Assembly: GCA_009778695.1 (NCBI GenBank)
Contig: WRFS01000003.1
Location: 1 to 64,000, forward strand
Direction: 5' to 3'
Length of the DNA stretch: 64,000 nucleotides
DNA from: Oscillospiraceae bacterium
GTDB lineage: Bacteria; Bacillota; Clostridia; TANB77; CAG-508
Shown here: one piece after another, positions 1 through 10,179 of the stretch
Numbering within the stretch: position 1 is the stretch's first letter
Layout: the number at the start of each line of letters is the position of its first letter
Notes under the pieces: model-generated
Told to the model about the DNA's origin: nothing
The model's input: the letters and a program-made list of their open reading frames with translations, nothing else
Databases searched by the model: none
Made by a program: the position numbers and the translations under genes

Positions 1-413
1 ATGACATTTTATATGTTGGCTTTAAAAATAAAGCTCTTCTCACTGAAAAAGTAGTTACACTGCAAAATAACGAACTGCCCAAAATGATAAACGCTGAATT
101 AAATGATATTGGAATAAGTCATAGATTAAAAGGCAGAGATTACCTATATAGAGCCATACTTTATTCCATACAAAAAAATACTACTTTAGATACTTCATAT
201 ATTAAATATGTAGCTGATTGTTATGATATTTCTACAACTGGTGTTCTAAATGCTATGCAAACAGCTATAAGCAAGACTTGGAACAACAACTCTATAGATG
301 AGTTGCGAAAAAAATATACTGCTCAAATAAATTATAAAACTGGGGTACCTACACCTGTTGAATTTGTAGGATACTATGTTAGTAAAATCACTACAATATT
401 GGGAATAGCGTAA
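1..413 (+). CDS. Spo0A-like response regulator, C-terminal part (5' end outside window)
   Basis: The reading frame is open from base 3, so the gene starts before the window and only its C-terminal 136 or so residues are here. They resemble the Spo0A C-terminal DNA-binding domain: a helical block with GISHRLKGRDYLYRAI, then YDISTTGVLNAMQTAI (recognition-helix region), then a tail with TGVPTPVEFVGYYVSK. The response regulator at 28438-29247 has the same layout (NTGVPTVNEFIYYYA), so the two are paralogues. Known role of the family: phosphorylation-controlled binding to 0A boxes at sporulation and transition-state genes. Whether this copy is Spo0A itself cannot be decided without its receiver domain. 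It is the only plus-strand gene in the first 29 kb and converges with ntpA. Confidence 0.8.
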   Translation, partial: DILYVGFKNKALLTEKVVTLQNNELPKMINAELNDIGISHRLKGRDYLYRAILYSIQKNTTLDTSYIKYVADCYDISTTGVLNAMQTAISKTWNNNSIDELRKKYTAQINYKTGVPTPVEFVGYYVSKITTILGIA

Positions 414-421
414 AATTTATG

Positions 422-452
422 TTAAATCGTAATTAATTAAATCACGATTTAA
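422..452. terminator. Convergent hairpin between the Spo0A-like gene and ntpA
   Basis: A perfect 9-bp inverted repeat (TTAAATCGT / ACGATTTAA) with a 13-base AT loop lies between two convergent genes. The A/T-rich flanks could serve as U-tracts in both directions, so it is probably a bidirectional terminator. It has few G-C pairs, so the call rests mostly on position. Confidence 0.5.
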
Positions 453-494
453 TTCCTTAAATGCATGATACTACTATTTTCCCATTTTTCAATC

Positions 495-2249
495 TCAATC
501 CACATACCTTTCCTTTAGCTCCTGCAACTTAGCCTCTACATTCTTATTCAAATCCTCAAACTTATGCAACTCACTATTTTTTATAGTGTACTTAATATTA
601 ATTAAATCCTCAAAAACGTCTAGTTTTTTCACTTCCGACAAAGGAATTCCCATTTGAATTAATGCCTTTGCTTCATTGTACAAAAGCATAATAGACTCCA
701 TAATTTTATATTGTTTCATAAGAGGTGTAAAACTATCTTCTTTATGAAATGCGTTTTGCTGTAGAAAGCCTAATCGTATAGCTCTACATGTTTCTAGTAT
801 TAATTTTTGACTGTCTGGTAAAACATCTTGTCCAACAAGTTTTGCAATTTCCATTAAAGAACTTTCTTCGCTCAAGAGTTTTGTAATTTCTTTTCTCTTT
901 TCTACAAAATCTTCGCAAACATTTTTTACATACCAATCGTCTAATTCACTAAAATATTCACTATAGCTTGACACCCAACTAATTGCTGGGTAGTGCCTTG
1001 CATATGCTAGTTCCCTATCTAATCCCCAAAAACACTTAATAAATCGCTTTGTGTTTGAAGTAACTGGTTCCGAAAAGTCAGAGCCTTGTGGCGAAACTGC
1101 CCCTATAATTGAAATAGAGCCAACTTCATTATTTAAACTTGTTACTTTGCCAGCCCTGCTATAAAATTCAGATAACCTTGATGGCAAATAAGCAGGAAAC
1201 CCTTCTTCTGCAGGCATTTCTTCTAGTCTCGCAGATATTTCTCTTAAAGCTTCCGCCCATCTAGAAGTGGAATCTGCCATAATTGCAACATTGTATCCCA
1301 TATCTCTGTAATATTCAGCTATGGTAACTCCTGTATAAATTGAAGCCTCACGTGCTGCCACTGGCATGTTTGATGTATTTGCAATAAGCACAGTTCTTTC
1401 CATAAGAGGTCTGTTTGTTCGCGGATCCATTAGTTTAGGAAAATCTTCTAAAACCTCTGTCATCTCATTTCCACGTTCTCCACAACCAATATAAACTATA
1501 ATATCTGCATCACACCATTTTGCAAATTGATGTTGTGTCATGGTCTTTCCTGTTCCAAAACTACCTGGTATTGCTGCGGTTCCACCCTTTGCAATTGGGA
1601 ATAATGTATCTATAACTCTTTGCCCTGTAATAAGTGGCATATCAAGTTTTAGTCTATTTTTATATGTTCTTGGCTTTCTTACAGACCATTTGTGAGACAT
1701 GGTGATGTTGTAATTCTTATATCTTGCGATTGTATCTGTTATGCGGTATTCTCCCTCAGGTGCAACATATTCCAATATTCCTTCTTCATCGAAATAATTC
1801 ATTATTTTGTTTACAATGCTTTCAGATTCTGAAACTTCTCCTATTAACATGTTTTTATATGTTTTATCTCCTACTGTTGCAATTGGTTTGAAGTGATATG
1901 TTTTTTCTTCATCTAGGAGAGGTACTTCTATTCCACGTGTAATAAAGTTTCCTGAAACAGCTTTTAATACATTTAGTGGTCTTCCTATTCCATCTAATAC
2001 ATTACCAATTAAGCCAGGACCTAATTCCACGCAAAGCGGTTCCTGACTTGTTTCTACGATTTCGCCTATAGTCAGCCCCGTAGTTGACTCATACACTTGT
2101 ATTGTTGCAATATCTAACTCGCAACTAATTACTTCGCCGATTAATTTTTCTTTGCCTACATATACCATGTCGTGCATAGAGAAATCACCAGTGCCTTTGG
2201 CTTGTATTACTAGTCCGTTTATTTTGCTAATGTGTTTTATTTTTTCCAT
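495..2249 (-). CDS. ntpA: V-type ATP synthase catalytic subunit A
   Basis: 584 residues, the normal length for V/A-type subunit A. The Walker A loop reads GSFGTGKT near residue 232, followed by the family blocks [12 protein letters not shown] and [29 protein letters not shown]. This subunit holds the catalytic nucleotide site of the V1 head, which couples ATP hydrolysis or synthesis to Na+ or H+ movement through the K ring. It is the last gene of the operon seen here. Subunits B and D, which normally follow A, are absent: the next gene is convergent. A 121-bp gap with a REP-like repeat separates it from ntpE. Arginine codons are AGA, AGG, CGT, CGA and CGC; no CGG. Confidence 0.97.
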   Translation of the reverse strand: MEKIKHISKINGLVIQAKGTGDFSMHDMVYVGKEKLIGEVISCELDIATIQVYESTTGLTIGEIVETSQEPLCVELGPGLIGNVLDGIGRPLNVLKAVSGNFITRGIEVPLLDEEKTYHFKPIATVGDKTYKNMLIGEVSESESIVNKIMNYFDEEGILEYVAPEGEYRITDTIARYKNYNITMSHKWSVRKPRTYKNRLKLDMPLITGQRVIDTLFPIAKGGTAAIPGSFGTGKTMTQHQFAKWCDADIIVYIGCGERGNEMTEVLEDFPKLMDPRTNRPLMERTVLIANTSNMPVAAREASIYTGVTIAEYYRDMGYNVAIMADSTSRWAEALREISARLEEMPAEEGFPAYLPSRLSEFYSRAGKVTSLNNEVGSISIIGAVSPQGSDFSEPVTSNTKRFIKCFWGLDRELAYARHYPAISWVSSYSEYFSELDDWYVKNVCEDFVEKRKEITKLLSEESSLMEIAKLVGQDVLPDSQKLILETCRAIRLGFLQQNAFHKEDSFTPLMKQYKIMESIMLLYNEAKALIQMGIPLSEVKKLDVFEDLINIKYTIKNSELHKFEDLNKNVEAKLQELKERYVD

Positions 2250-2268
2250 GATATCACCGCCTTATGCG

Positions 2269-2368
2269 TGTAGGGGCGAACATTGTTCGCCCTGCACTAT
2301 AATTATCTCGTTTTTCAATAATTTTATCTAATTCCTCTAATCTCGGACGAACTATGTTCGCCCCTACA
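2269..2368. repeat. REP-like inverted repeat (TGTAGGGGCGAACA family)
   Basis: Two copies of a GC-rich palindromic unit (core GGCGAACA..TGTTCGCC) face each other about 50 bases apart in the ntpE-ntpA gap, so the whole stretch can fold back on itself. A related unit lies at 34175-34205, and the TGTAGGGGTCGA variant occurs at 59104-59157 and inside a coding region at 63191-63252. These resemble short dispersed palindromes common in Clostridia. Their function is unknown. Confidence 0.75.
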
Positions 2369-2370
2369 TT

Positions 2371-2979
2371 TTATTTTAATCCTTCCAATTTTCTCTTTTC
2401 CTCTTCCAATTTGCTTTTTATTGAATTATCTATTTGCATTTCTGCAGTTTCTACTATACTCCCACCTATAATATCGTTATTTATTTGAATTTGAAATTCT
2501 AAAGATTCTGTATTTATATCCTTATAAAAACGTTCTTTGTCGTTTTGCGTGATGTACACAGTGAATCCCATTTTACTGGCATTCGCAGGAGTGACATTTT
2601 TATAATTTATTTTAAAGTTATTCATTGCAGAATCGATATTTCTTTTCAAATATTCTTCGTATTCTGGAGATGCAATAAATGCATTAATTTTGTTTGAAAC
2701 ATCGTTTATAATTGTTTGTACAATTTCATTTTTTTTGTTTAAAATTTTAGTTTTATACGAAGTTTCTAATTCAAAAACTTGTTTATTACCATCTTGTTCA
2801 AGAATTTTTGAATTAGTATGAAATTTATCGTTTCTTATTTTTTCAAACTCTTTTTTTATAGAATTTAAACTGTTTTCTATTTCATAATCAATTTCTTTAT
2901 TTAATTCATCAGTTTCTTTTTGAACTTCTTGTTTTACGGTATTTTCTAAACTTAAAAGTCTTTCTTGTATTTTATCCAT
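2371..2979 (-). CDS. ntpE: V-type ATP synthase subunit E (peripheral stalk)
   Basis: 202 residues, mostly a long charged helix (coiled coil over about residues 1-100) followed by a small globular end with GGSIVETAEMQIDNSIKSKL. That C-terminal pattern is typical of subunit E. With subunit G/H it forms the peripheral stalk that holds the V1 head still. It sits between ntpF, whose stop overlaps its start by one base, and ntpA. This F-E-A order differs from the common E-C-F-A order. The function is inferred from domain shape, context and length. Confidence 0.88.
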   Translation of the reverse strand: MDKIQERLLSLENTVKQEVQKETDELNKEIDYEIENSLNSIKKEFEKIRNDKFHTNSKILEQDGNKQVFELETSYKTKILNKKNEIVQTIINDVSNKINAFIASPEYEEYLKRNIDSAMNNFKINYKNVTPANASKMGFTVYITQNDKERFYKDINTESLEFQIQINNDIIGGSIVETAEMQIDNSIKSKLEEEKRKLEGLK

Positions 2980-3281
2980 TATAATCCGATACTCCTATTA
3001 ATATATTTTTCAATATCTTCAGCAGAACTATAGTCTCCATGTCTATCTGAAATTTCTACAATTAATGGCAGTCCATTTTTTATTTTTATTTCGTCTACAA
3101 TTTCTTTTGCAAGTTCTACTATTCCTTTTGTTACAATAATAACACCAATAGACTTATCCGATGCTGTGCTTTTTAAAGTTTTTTCGATGTCTTCCTTTTT
3201 ATGCAAAATAACTCCGTTTACGCCAACTAGCTTAAGTCCAATAAAGGTATCCATATTATCGCTAATTACAAACATTTTCAT
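2979..3281 (-). CDS. ntpF: V-type ATP synthase subunit F
   Basis: 100 residues, the usual size of subunit F, a small Rossmann-like protein of the central stalk. The start MFVISDNMDTFIGLKLVGV and the later block IGVIIVTKGIVELAKEIVDEI are typical. It binds the D subunit and couples rotation to the head. It is translationally coupled to ntpE by a 1-base overlap and lies 15 bases after ntpK. Confidence 0.92.
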   Translation of the reverse strand: MKMFVISDNMDTFIGLKLVGVNGVILHKKEDIEKTLKSTASDKSIGVIIVTKGIVELAKEIVDEIKIKNGLPLIVEISDRHGDYSSAEDIEKYINRSIGL

Positions 3282-3296
3282 GCATTAATCTCCAAT

Positions 3297-3674
3297 CTAA
3301 ATCTTACTTAATATCATAATAGAAATGATTAAGCCGTAGATTGCAATTCCTTCAGCAAGGCCTACGAATATTATTGTTCTACCAAGTAATTTTGGATTTT
3401 CACTTATTGCTCCAAGTGCGGCAGAGCCAACAACTGCAACTGCAATACCTGCTCCAAGTGCTGCAAGTCCAGTAGATAATGCTGCTGCTATTAGCCCATT
3501 TCCATTTGTAGTAACTGAACCCGTACTTGTGCCTGTTTCTGTTGTACCGCCTTGCAAATCAGATGAGACTTGTGTTGGATAAATATTAGTTGCAAGCACA
3601 TGTGTTGCTACAGCTCCAATTGCTATTAGTACTATCATCATTAATAAAATAATTCCAATAAGTTTCTTCTTCAT
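3297..3674 (-). CDS. ntpK: V-type ATP synthase rotor ring subunit K
   Basis: 125 residues. An N-terminal hydrophobic signal or transmembrane segment and a Ser/Thr/Gly-rich linker are followed by the ring hairpin, with AALSTGLAALGAGIAVAVVG and GLAEGIAIYGLIIS. The Glu in the last block is the ion-binding carboxylate. This is the single-hairpin (about 8 kDa core) type, not the duplicated 16 kDa type. A strong Shine-Dalgarno (AAGGAGGAGG) precedes the ATG. It normally follows ntpI directly, but here a 2.8 kb RCC1 gene lies between them. Confidence 0.93.
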   Translation of the reverse strand: MKKKLIGIILLMMIVLIAIGAVATHVLATNIYPTQVSSDLQGGTTETGTSTGSVTTNGNGLIAAALSTGLAALGAGIAVAVVGSAALGAISENPKLLGRTIIFVGLAEGIAIYGLIISIMILSKI

Positions 3675-3746
3675 ACTAAATCCTCCTCCTTTTAATTTTT
3701 TATTTAATTTTAATATACATATTTTAATAATTTTTTCTTTTCTTTT

Positions 3747-6582
3747 TTATTTTTCTAATTCTGTACACCTTACAAAAGTATTGGTTGATGTTGTCGTTCC
3801 ATCTCCAAGTTGTCCGTATGTATTATTGCCTATACCCCACACTTGATTAAATTGATTAATAAATATTGCAAATCCACCACCTATTGATACTTCTACTGAT
3901 TTTATATTTGATAGTCCGTTTACTTTTGTTGGTTTGGGGTACCACCCACCTACATCAAAACCTGGTCCCATAAGACCATAATAATTATATCCCCATGTAT
4001 ATACTTCGCCAGTATCTGTTACTGCAAATACTGTTCCTCCTCCTGTTTTCACATCAACTACTTTTTTATTTCCCAAGCCTCCTGAAGCTTCTGTTCCATC
4101 ATTTACTAATTTAAAATCCTCCGTTGCCATTGCTCCGTTAAATAGTGTTGCAGTCCCGTAACCTGACATGTTGGCATTGTTTGACATTGAATATAATTGT
4201 CCATCATCTGTTACAATAAACGTACTAACTTGATTTGTATCTCCAATCTGTTCATTAATCATTTGTATATCTTCTATTTTATCCACAATACCACTTAAAA
4301 CATTCCCTTTGTCTGTTAAATCCTTAGGGTATGCAGTCCATCCGGTTGCTGATGTGCTGTCATAATCTCCTTTTGCCCCTACAAAACATAAAGTATTTTG
4401 TCTACCAATCCAATAAATTCTATTGTTTTCTGTTATAAATATACAATCGCATCCTGATCCAAGTGTATTTTGTACAAAAATTTTTTTCACTTTTTCAAGA
4501 GTTACATCACCTGCTGCTGTTGATATCAAAGTATAATCTGATGCCTTTATATTATCTTGTCCCCATGCTGCAATACTATTACCTTTTGCCCATAATTCAC
4601 CATCTTTTGTAAGTGCGTATCTGCCTGTATTAGTTCCTGCCGATGATAACACTTGTATTACATCAGACACAGTAGTAATCGGATTATCAATTAGGTTTTC
4701 GCATATTTCTCCATCCAATGTAGCTATATTTATTAAACTTCCAACACCCTGTATAAAGGTTGCTCCATTAAACACAGTTTTCAAACTATTAATTGTTCTT
4801 TTCCCAGGAAGAGCTATATCAGAATCTTCCTCTATATATATTTTGTTGTTATTAGCTCTAAAAACTCTCTCTGTGACCTGCCTTGTATTTGAAAAATATA
4901 CTGTAAGCATATCTGTGTTATTGGGATTACTTGCATTACTTGGGTTAAGTGGTTTTGCATCTGTATATACTCCGTTATACGGCCACATCTCGAAACTGTC
5001 ATAACCATAGTATCCCCAATATAATTGACCATTTATTTTACAAAAGAAATCACTACTCTCTGCATTAAATAAAGTAATATCTGGATACAAATCATTTGTT
5101 ATTTTATATGCGCCATCCTCATTCATTACCTTGCCTCCTTCTGTATGAGATATCCCTGTAGCATATAGTCCTCCTTCTTCGGTTTTTATTAAAAGTTTGC
5201 CATCCTGCCCAAATGCAATATCCACTACATTATCTACACCTAATACTGGCATAATACTATTTGTCCCATTAGTTCCTCCAATTCCTAAAGCATTTGAACC
5301 GTTTGAATCCCCTGTAGCATATGCTTTACCATCTTTTAGTTTATATCCTCGAGTTCCATCATACAAAATTTTGTCATATCCTTCAAAATCAAGCAATTCT
5401 GTAGCTTTTGTTATGTTGAGATATGTATGAGCTGAAAGCCCTCCGTCCATATCCCGTGCCATACACTTTACCATCTTCAAAAAGTATTATAGAACCTAGG
5501 TTAGTAACACTCAACACATCTTTAACAACATCATTCCCTATATTTTCTAAACCTTTTACTGGCATAAATCCAACAGTAGTGCTATATGAATCCGTATTAT
5601 CTTGCCCTAATGTACCATAAGTATTATCCCCTGCCGCATATAATTTATTATCTTTTGTTAAATACCAGCTATCATTTACCCCACACCATGCTTTTACTAC
5701 GTCGTGTGCTATAAATGTCGGTTCGCCTACTACATATGAGTATCCAAGACCAAGCTTATTTGTATCGTTGGCTCCCCATGCCCATAAGTCGTTATTTTTA
5801 TCCACCACAAGTACTGTCCCACAATTAATATATAACCAATTTACTTTGTCATCTTCTGAATTTATTGGATGATCTTCCGATGTATATTGTGGTATTTCAT
5901 CTGGTATATTGAATTCCTGCACTCCAGTAAATGAATTTTGTTCTTGTTCTGTTGCACCAGATAAATTATTTAATTGCCCTACTACTTTTACTGTTCCATC
6001 TCCATATAGCTTATAGGTGTTAAAGCTTGTTGTCATATATTGTGGATTTGCCATATCGTTCCATGGAATTATTATATATGCTAATGTTGAACTTAATGTT
6101 AATCCACTTATACTTATTACTTTATACCCTGTACTATCTTGATATAAATATAAATCACCATAATTTGCTGCCGCTTGTACTTGGGTTGTATCTATTTTAT
6201 AGAATTGGGTATAATCTATCGTATCAACTGTTGGTATTTCACCTGATTTAGCCGTATTGGCCATAAGCACTAGTTGTTTGTTAAGCTTATCTGGCAAAGT
6301 ACTTTTATCCGCTATATCATTCATTGTTATATAAGTCCCAGATTCTGAAAGCAATGGATACATATCTAGTCCAGTTTTTCCATCCATTTGTTGTCCTAAT
6401 GCATACGTATCTATTTCTTCTCTTATTACGCTTAATTCATATCTAATTTTTGCCTCATTAACTTTGCTAAACAACCCTCCACTATTTATTAAGCTTATTG
6501 TCACTGTTGCTATTATTAACATTACTATAATAGTAATAATTAGAGCTATCAAAGTTATCCCTTTGTTTTGCATTATATTCAT
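3747..6582 (-). CDS. RCC1-repeat pseudopilin, read across a +1 shift at CGG
   Basis: The N-terminus carries a prepilin-like cleavage/methylation segment (KGITLIALIITIIVMLII) and then a short helix, as in type IV pseudopilins. The remainder is RCC1-like beta-propeller blades (repeats with WAWG, YAAGDN, YTWGYN and WGIGNN motifs). The gene reads in one frame from 6582 to codon 379, meets CGG at 5443-5445, and continues in the +1 frame to 3747. Skipping the C gives ..GTGYG-GGLSAHTY.. and about 944 residues. Read without the shift, the first frame ends 17 codons later and the second has no proper start. It probably sits on the outer membrane face, assembled by a pilus-like apparatus. Its place inside the V-ATPase operon is unexplained. 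Confidence 0.75.
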
Positions 6583-6642
6583 AAAATAAGTTTCTCCTTA
6601 TCTAAAATTAATTCCAATAATGACACCCATCGACAACGATTT

Positions 6643-8547
6643 TCAAAGGGGCTTGTATTCGTGACCATCACCACTATAAAATCTGCTGAATAATTCGTAA
6701 TACTCAAGCCTTAGAACCTGTATACCTACAATTAAGCCTTCTAATGCAATAATAATCACATTCCCAATTACTGCAACCATCCAAGTGTTTGCGGAAGATA
6801 CCATCCCAGCTAATATATACACTGCCATACAAAGTCCAACGTGATTTATTGCAAATGCAGAAAGCCTTACAAATGATATTGTATTGCTTGCAAAAGATAA
6901 TAATGTTTCTAACAAATCGAAAGATTTTTCTGCCGTACCTTCTTTTTCTTCTGTGCTTTTAAATTTCTCGCCATATTTTCGTTTCGTATTGATTTTGGTA
7001 ATAATTGCATCTTTAAAAAATATAACTCCTAATGGAACTAACAAAATAATAATTAATACTGTAATAGGAACAAGTTGTTTTCCTTTAAATATCATGAATC
7101 CTACAAATACTAAAATTACTACATAAAATATTATCCCTGCAATACCATTTTTATCGAACAAAACTCTTCCAATATCTTTTTCTTTAAGTCCATTGATAAT
7201 GTTAATTACCATGGCAACAAAAATTAAAATTCCGCCAGTTACAATACCAAAAATTAACATGCTGTTAATGTTATTCATTGGTGAAACTATAAGTGGGCGT
7301 AAAATATCTTCTCTTCCAAAAACACTTCCATAAGCAACCCCAAATATTGTAGCTGCAATCCCGCCATAAATTAAAATATCTCCAAGCGAAATCTTTTTTA
7401 TTGCTAAAATATATCCAATTATGGCTATAACAATGCCTTGTCCCACATCTCCAAACATAAGTCCAAACATGAAGAATGCGGTAATTGCTACAAAACTTGT
7501 TGGATCTACTTCTGTATATTTGGGAAGTCCATACATTTCTACTAAGTTTTCAAATGGTTTTACTAAAAAATTGTTTTTTAATTTGGTTGGAGGAGTAGAC
7601 ATTGCCTCATGGTCTGTTTTTACTACATAACGTATATATTTTTCTTTCTTTATTTTATACAAAATTTCTTTTAATTCGTCTACAGGAATCCATCCAACTA
7701 TATAAAATGAACCTTTGCTATCACGTGCCATATATCTTTTCGTATCGTATACTTTTTCATATAGTTTAATGTTTTCGTATAATTTCAAAATTTTTTCTTT
7801 ACGGTTTTCCTTTAATTCATTAAATTCTTGTTGAAGCTCATCAATCTCTTTTTTCTTACCGCCAATATTTTCTTCCAATTTTGAAATATATTCTTTAGGT
7901 GTACCAGTTGCTACCTCAGTTATCCAAATTCTCTTAAAGTCTAACATATTAAACACGCCATCTACTGCTCCTGAATTTCTTTCTGTAGTTAAATAAATAA
8001 TCCAGAAAAAATCGTCATCTTCTTGTATATCTAGCACTATAGCTTCTAGTTGATTTAGTTTTTTTTGCAATTCATGATAATGAATTCTTCTTATTTTCCC
8101 AAATCTAAATCTCATATATCGTAAATCATAAACTTTTTCGAGTTGAAAATTCAAATTGGTAAGATGTGTAATTGGTTCTTTTATCTTTTCAAGTTCTTCT
8201 ACTTCATTCTTCAACTTACCTATTTTTGAATCTAATTCATCAATTTCATTTTTTATATTTTCTAAATCAATACTTACATCATTCATCGGAGCATCTAAAT
8301 GTAGTTTGTTTTTGGAAGTTTCTTTTGAATATTTTAAATTCAAACGTTTGAGTAATTCTTCACACTTTTTCTTTTCCTCTTTTGCTCTTCCTTCATAGTT
8401 GTATGGTGACAATTTCCAACCGTTTTCGAGTATTTGCATTGCATTTTCTGGTTGCAATCCGCTATTTATTAAATATTCTACAGTAAACCTATCTAATTCG
8501 CTTTCCTTTCCCACAATGCTAAGCATTGACATCTTTTCTATTGCCAT
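6643..8547 (-). CDS. ntpI: V-type ATP synthase subunit I
   Basis: 634 residues, normal for subunit I/a. The cytoplasmic N-terminal half is rich in coiled coil (residues about 80-130 and 225-265). The C-terminal half has about seven transmembrane segments, starting near FVAITAFFMFGLMFGDVGQG, the family signature, and includes SFVRLSAFAINHVGL with the conserved Arg that faces the ring carboxylate. It forms the static half-channel for the ion. It lies between ntpC, 171 bases upstream with hairpin element A in the gap, and the RCC1 pseudopilin gene. Confidence 0.95.
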   Translation of the reverse strand: MAIEKMSMLSIVGKESELDRFTVEYLINSGLQPENAMQILENGWKLSPYNYEGRAKEEKKKCEELLKRLNLKYSKETSKNKLHLDAPMNDVSIDLENIKNEIDELDSKIGKLKNEVEELEKIKEPITHLTNLNFQLEKVYDLRYMRFRFGKIRRIHYHELQKKLNQLEAIVLDIQEDDDFFWIIYLTTERNSGAVDGVFNMLDFKRIWITEVATGTPKEYISKLEENIGGKKKEIDELQQEFNELKENRKEKILKLYENIKLYEKVYDTKRYMARDSKGSFYIVGWIPVDELKEILYKIKKEKYIRYVVKTDHEAMSTPPTKLKNNFLVKPFENLVEMYGLPKYTEVDPTSFVAITAFFMFGLMFGDVGQGIVIAIIGYILAIKKISLGDILIYGGIAATIFGVAYGSVFGREDILRPLIVSPMNNINSMLIFGIVTGGILIFVAMVINIINGLKEKDIGRVLFDKNGIAGIIFYVVILVFVGFMIFKGKQLVPITVLIIILLVPLGVIFFKDAIITKINTKRKYGEKFKSTEEKEGTAEKSFDLLETLLSFASNTISFVRLSAFAINHVGLCMAVYILAGMVSSANTWMVAVIGNVIIIALEGLIVGIQVLRLEYYELFSRFYSGDGHEYKPL

Positions 8548-8595
8548 ATTTGTTCCTTCCTATGTTTATATAATGTAATTATAATAACGTAGTTT

Positions 8596-8704
8596 CTTGG
8601 GGTTAGGGTATACTTTTTTAAAAAGTACCCGACAGCCCTTTGAGGCCCATGGAGTCCCCGGAGGCTTGGAGGAACTTTTTAAAAAAGTATACCCTAACCC
8701 CAAG
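8596..8704 (+). repeat. Hairpin element A (type 1 core)
   Basis: 31-bp perfect arms (8596-8626 and 8674-8704) flank a 47-base core beginning ACCCGACAGCCCTTTGAGGC and ending GGCTTGGAGGA. It lies between ntpC and ntpI. The arm starts CTTGGGGTTAGGGTATAC, a sequence not shared by the other copies. The right outer flank GCGG/ACGGTCGTC-like sequence recurs at element I. Confidence 0.95.
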
Positions 8705-8718
8705 GAACGGTCGTCTTA

Positions 8719-9456
8719 TTACATAACTAATTTTTCTTTTGTCTTATTCAACTCTACTTTATATCTAGCTCCCTCAATAATGTTAATTATATTCCTAATT
8801 TCTATTTTTCGCAAATATATATAAGCAAGTATTGTAGACAAAGTCTGTTTGCCTTGCCTTAGCTGTTCTTTATAATATTTATATAAATGCTCATTTGCAC
8901 GTTTTTCTATTAAATCTTCGTTTTCTACAATAAATATTCTACCGTAATTTGTACTATCTATTATGTGCAATAAATCAGAGATGTCAGTTTGCTCGCACAT
9001 TTTGTTTATTATTTCTTTGCTAAGTCTAAATTTAATTGGAATTAGTTTTTGTTTTGTTTCATCTTTATTAAGATGGTAATATTTTTTTGCTCTATATATG
9101 GAGAGTATGTTTAATATATCTGCCCTTAAGCCTACAATATCTATTTTGTTGTCTTCATCAGTTAGTTCTTTTGATAAAATTTGTTTGATTATTTTTTTGT
9201 CTTCCTTGTTTAATAATGCAAGTATTCTTTCTATATCTTTTTCTAAAAGATTTTGTAAAATTTTTTCTAATGCTCCTCTATGAACTTCGTCTTTTATATC
9301 TTGTAGTGGTTCTTCATATTCTTCTTTAGATTTTAAGAGCATTAGGCAAGATTTTACAGAGGTTTGTCTTAAAAGTTCTTCATAGTCACTGGTTTGAAAT
9401 GTTTTTTCATACATTGCTCGTACTTTTGTGTTTACGTTTGTGTATTTTATGGTCAT
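8719..9456 (-). CDS. ntpC: V-type ATP synthase subunit C
   Basis: About 245 residues from the start chosen at 9456 (MTIKYTNVNTKVRAMYEKTF), which has a good GGGAGG Shine-Dalgarno. The frame stays open upstream, but that extension only translates hairpin element B. The protein is all-helical with the repeat-like pattern typical of subunit C (d), the funnel that joins rotor and ring: LDIVGLRADILNILSIYRAKKYY and LRKIEIRNIINIIEGARYKV near the C-terminus, the latter typical of the family. It is somewhat shorter than the usual 320-340 residues. Neighbours are elements A and B on either side. Confidence 0.85.
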   Translation of the reverse strand: MTIKYTNVNTKVRAMYEKTFQTSDYEELLRQTSVKSCLMLLKSKEEYEEPLQDIKDEVHRGALEKILQNLLEKDIERILALLNKEDKKIIKQILSKELTDEDNKIDIVGLRADILNILSIYRAKKYYHLNKDETKQKLIPIKFRLSKEIINKMCEQTDISDLLHIIDSTNYGRIFIVENEDLIEKRANEHLYKYYKEQLRQGKQTLSTILAYIYLRKIEIRNIINIIEGARYKVELNKTKEKLVM

Positions 9457-9501
9457 AAAAACATGCCTCCCATCAAAAATCAACTGCAATAGCCCGCTTC
9501 C

Positions 9502-9604
9502 GTGGTTGGTGTATCTTTTGAAAAAAACTCCCTCCATGTCAAGGGGTAATCCGTATGCCTCAATGAGCTGTCGGGCAGTTTTTTTCAAAAGATACACCAA
9601 CCAC
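9502..9604 (-). repeat. Hairpin element B (type 2 core)
   Basis: 28-bp perfect arms (9502-9529 and 9577-9604, starting GTGGTTGGTGTATC) flank a type 2 core (CATACGGATTACCCCTTGAC on the minus strand). Nearly identical to D and J, so these three are recent copies. The outer flank TAGAATAGCG on one side and GCGG..TATTGC on the other is shared by the three. It separates ntpC from the G/H subunit. Confidence 0.95.
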
Positions 9605-9688
9605 TCACGCTATTCTATATACTTATGATATTAAAAATTTTACATTTTAGGTGTCAAAAATTTTACATTCTGGGGCACCCTTTTGAAG

Positions 9689-10000
9689 CTACTCTGTTAT
9701 AATTTCATTATATATTTGTTGTACTAGGTTTTCTTTGTTTTGGTTTAAAAAATTATCTAGTTTGTCTAGTTCCTGTTGTTCTTGGGCTTTTATTTCTTTT
9801 GTTTTTGTTTCAACTTGTGATTGTATTTTATTTTGTTCTTTTTTTAAATCATTTTCTAATATGGTTTCAGATTGATTTTTTAAAAAAGCTTTTTGTTGTG
9901 TTATATAATCTTCGAGATTTATTTTTCTTTTTTCTGCAGATTTTATATAGTTCTTTGCAAATGTGTCAATTTCAATTACTTTATTAATTATTTCTTCCAT
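9689..10000 (-). CDS. V-type ATP synthase subunit G/H (stalk coiled coil)
   Basis: 103 residues, nearly all one charged helix (EKRKINLEDYITQQKAFLKN ... QEQQELDKLDNFLNQNKENL). The size, heptad pattern and position as first gene of the V-ATPase operon fit subunit G/H, the partner of NtpE in the peripheral stalk. These subunits are poorly conserved, so the call relies on context. It starts 13 bases after a purine-rich ribosome-binding region. Confidence 0.7.
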   Translation of the reverse strand: MEEIINKVIEIDTFAKNYIKSAEKRKINLEDYITQQKAFLKNQSETILENDLKKEQNKIQSQVETKTKEIKAQEQQELDKLDNFLNQNKENLVQQIYNEIITE

Positions 10001-10088
10001 ATTTCCCTCTTTTTGTAGTATTTGTTATTTGTATGAAAAACATACTACATGACTTTTATTAAATATATATTTATACTTTTCAGCAAGC

Positions 10089-10169
10089 TAGCTGGTGTTG
10101 GTTAGTATATCTTTTTAAAAAGCGTGCGACAGCCCATTGAGGCCCTTGGAGTCTTCGGCGGACATTTTA
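10089..10169 (+). repeat. Hairpin element C (type 1 core), right arm deleted
   Basis: The left arm and core are present (GACAGCCCATTGAGGC, then GGAGTCTTCGG), but the core runs straight into the outer right flank GCGGACATTTTA. The second half of the core and the whole right arm are missing. The junction near 10157 shares CGG between the two joined parts, consistent with a microhomology deletion of an element like E or H. It lies just downstream of ispH. Confidence 0.85.
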
Positions 10170-10179
10170 TGCGAAACCA

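Noticed and set aside
8719-9600. ntpC starting at 9600
   Set aside because: The extra 48 residues only translate element B; the ATG at 9456 has a strong ribosome site.
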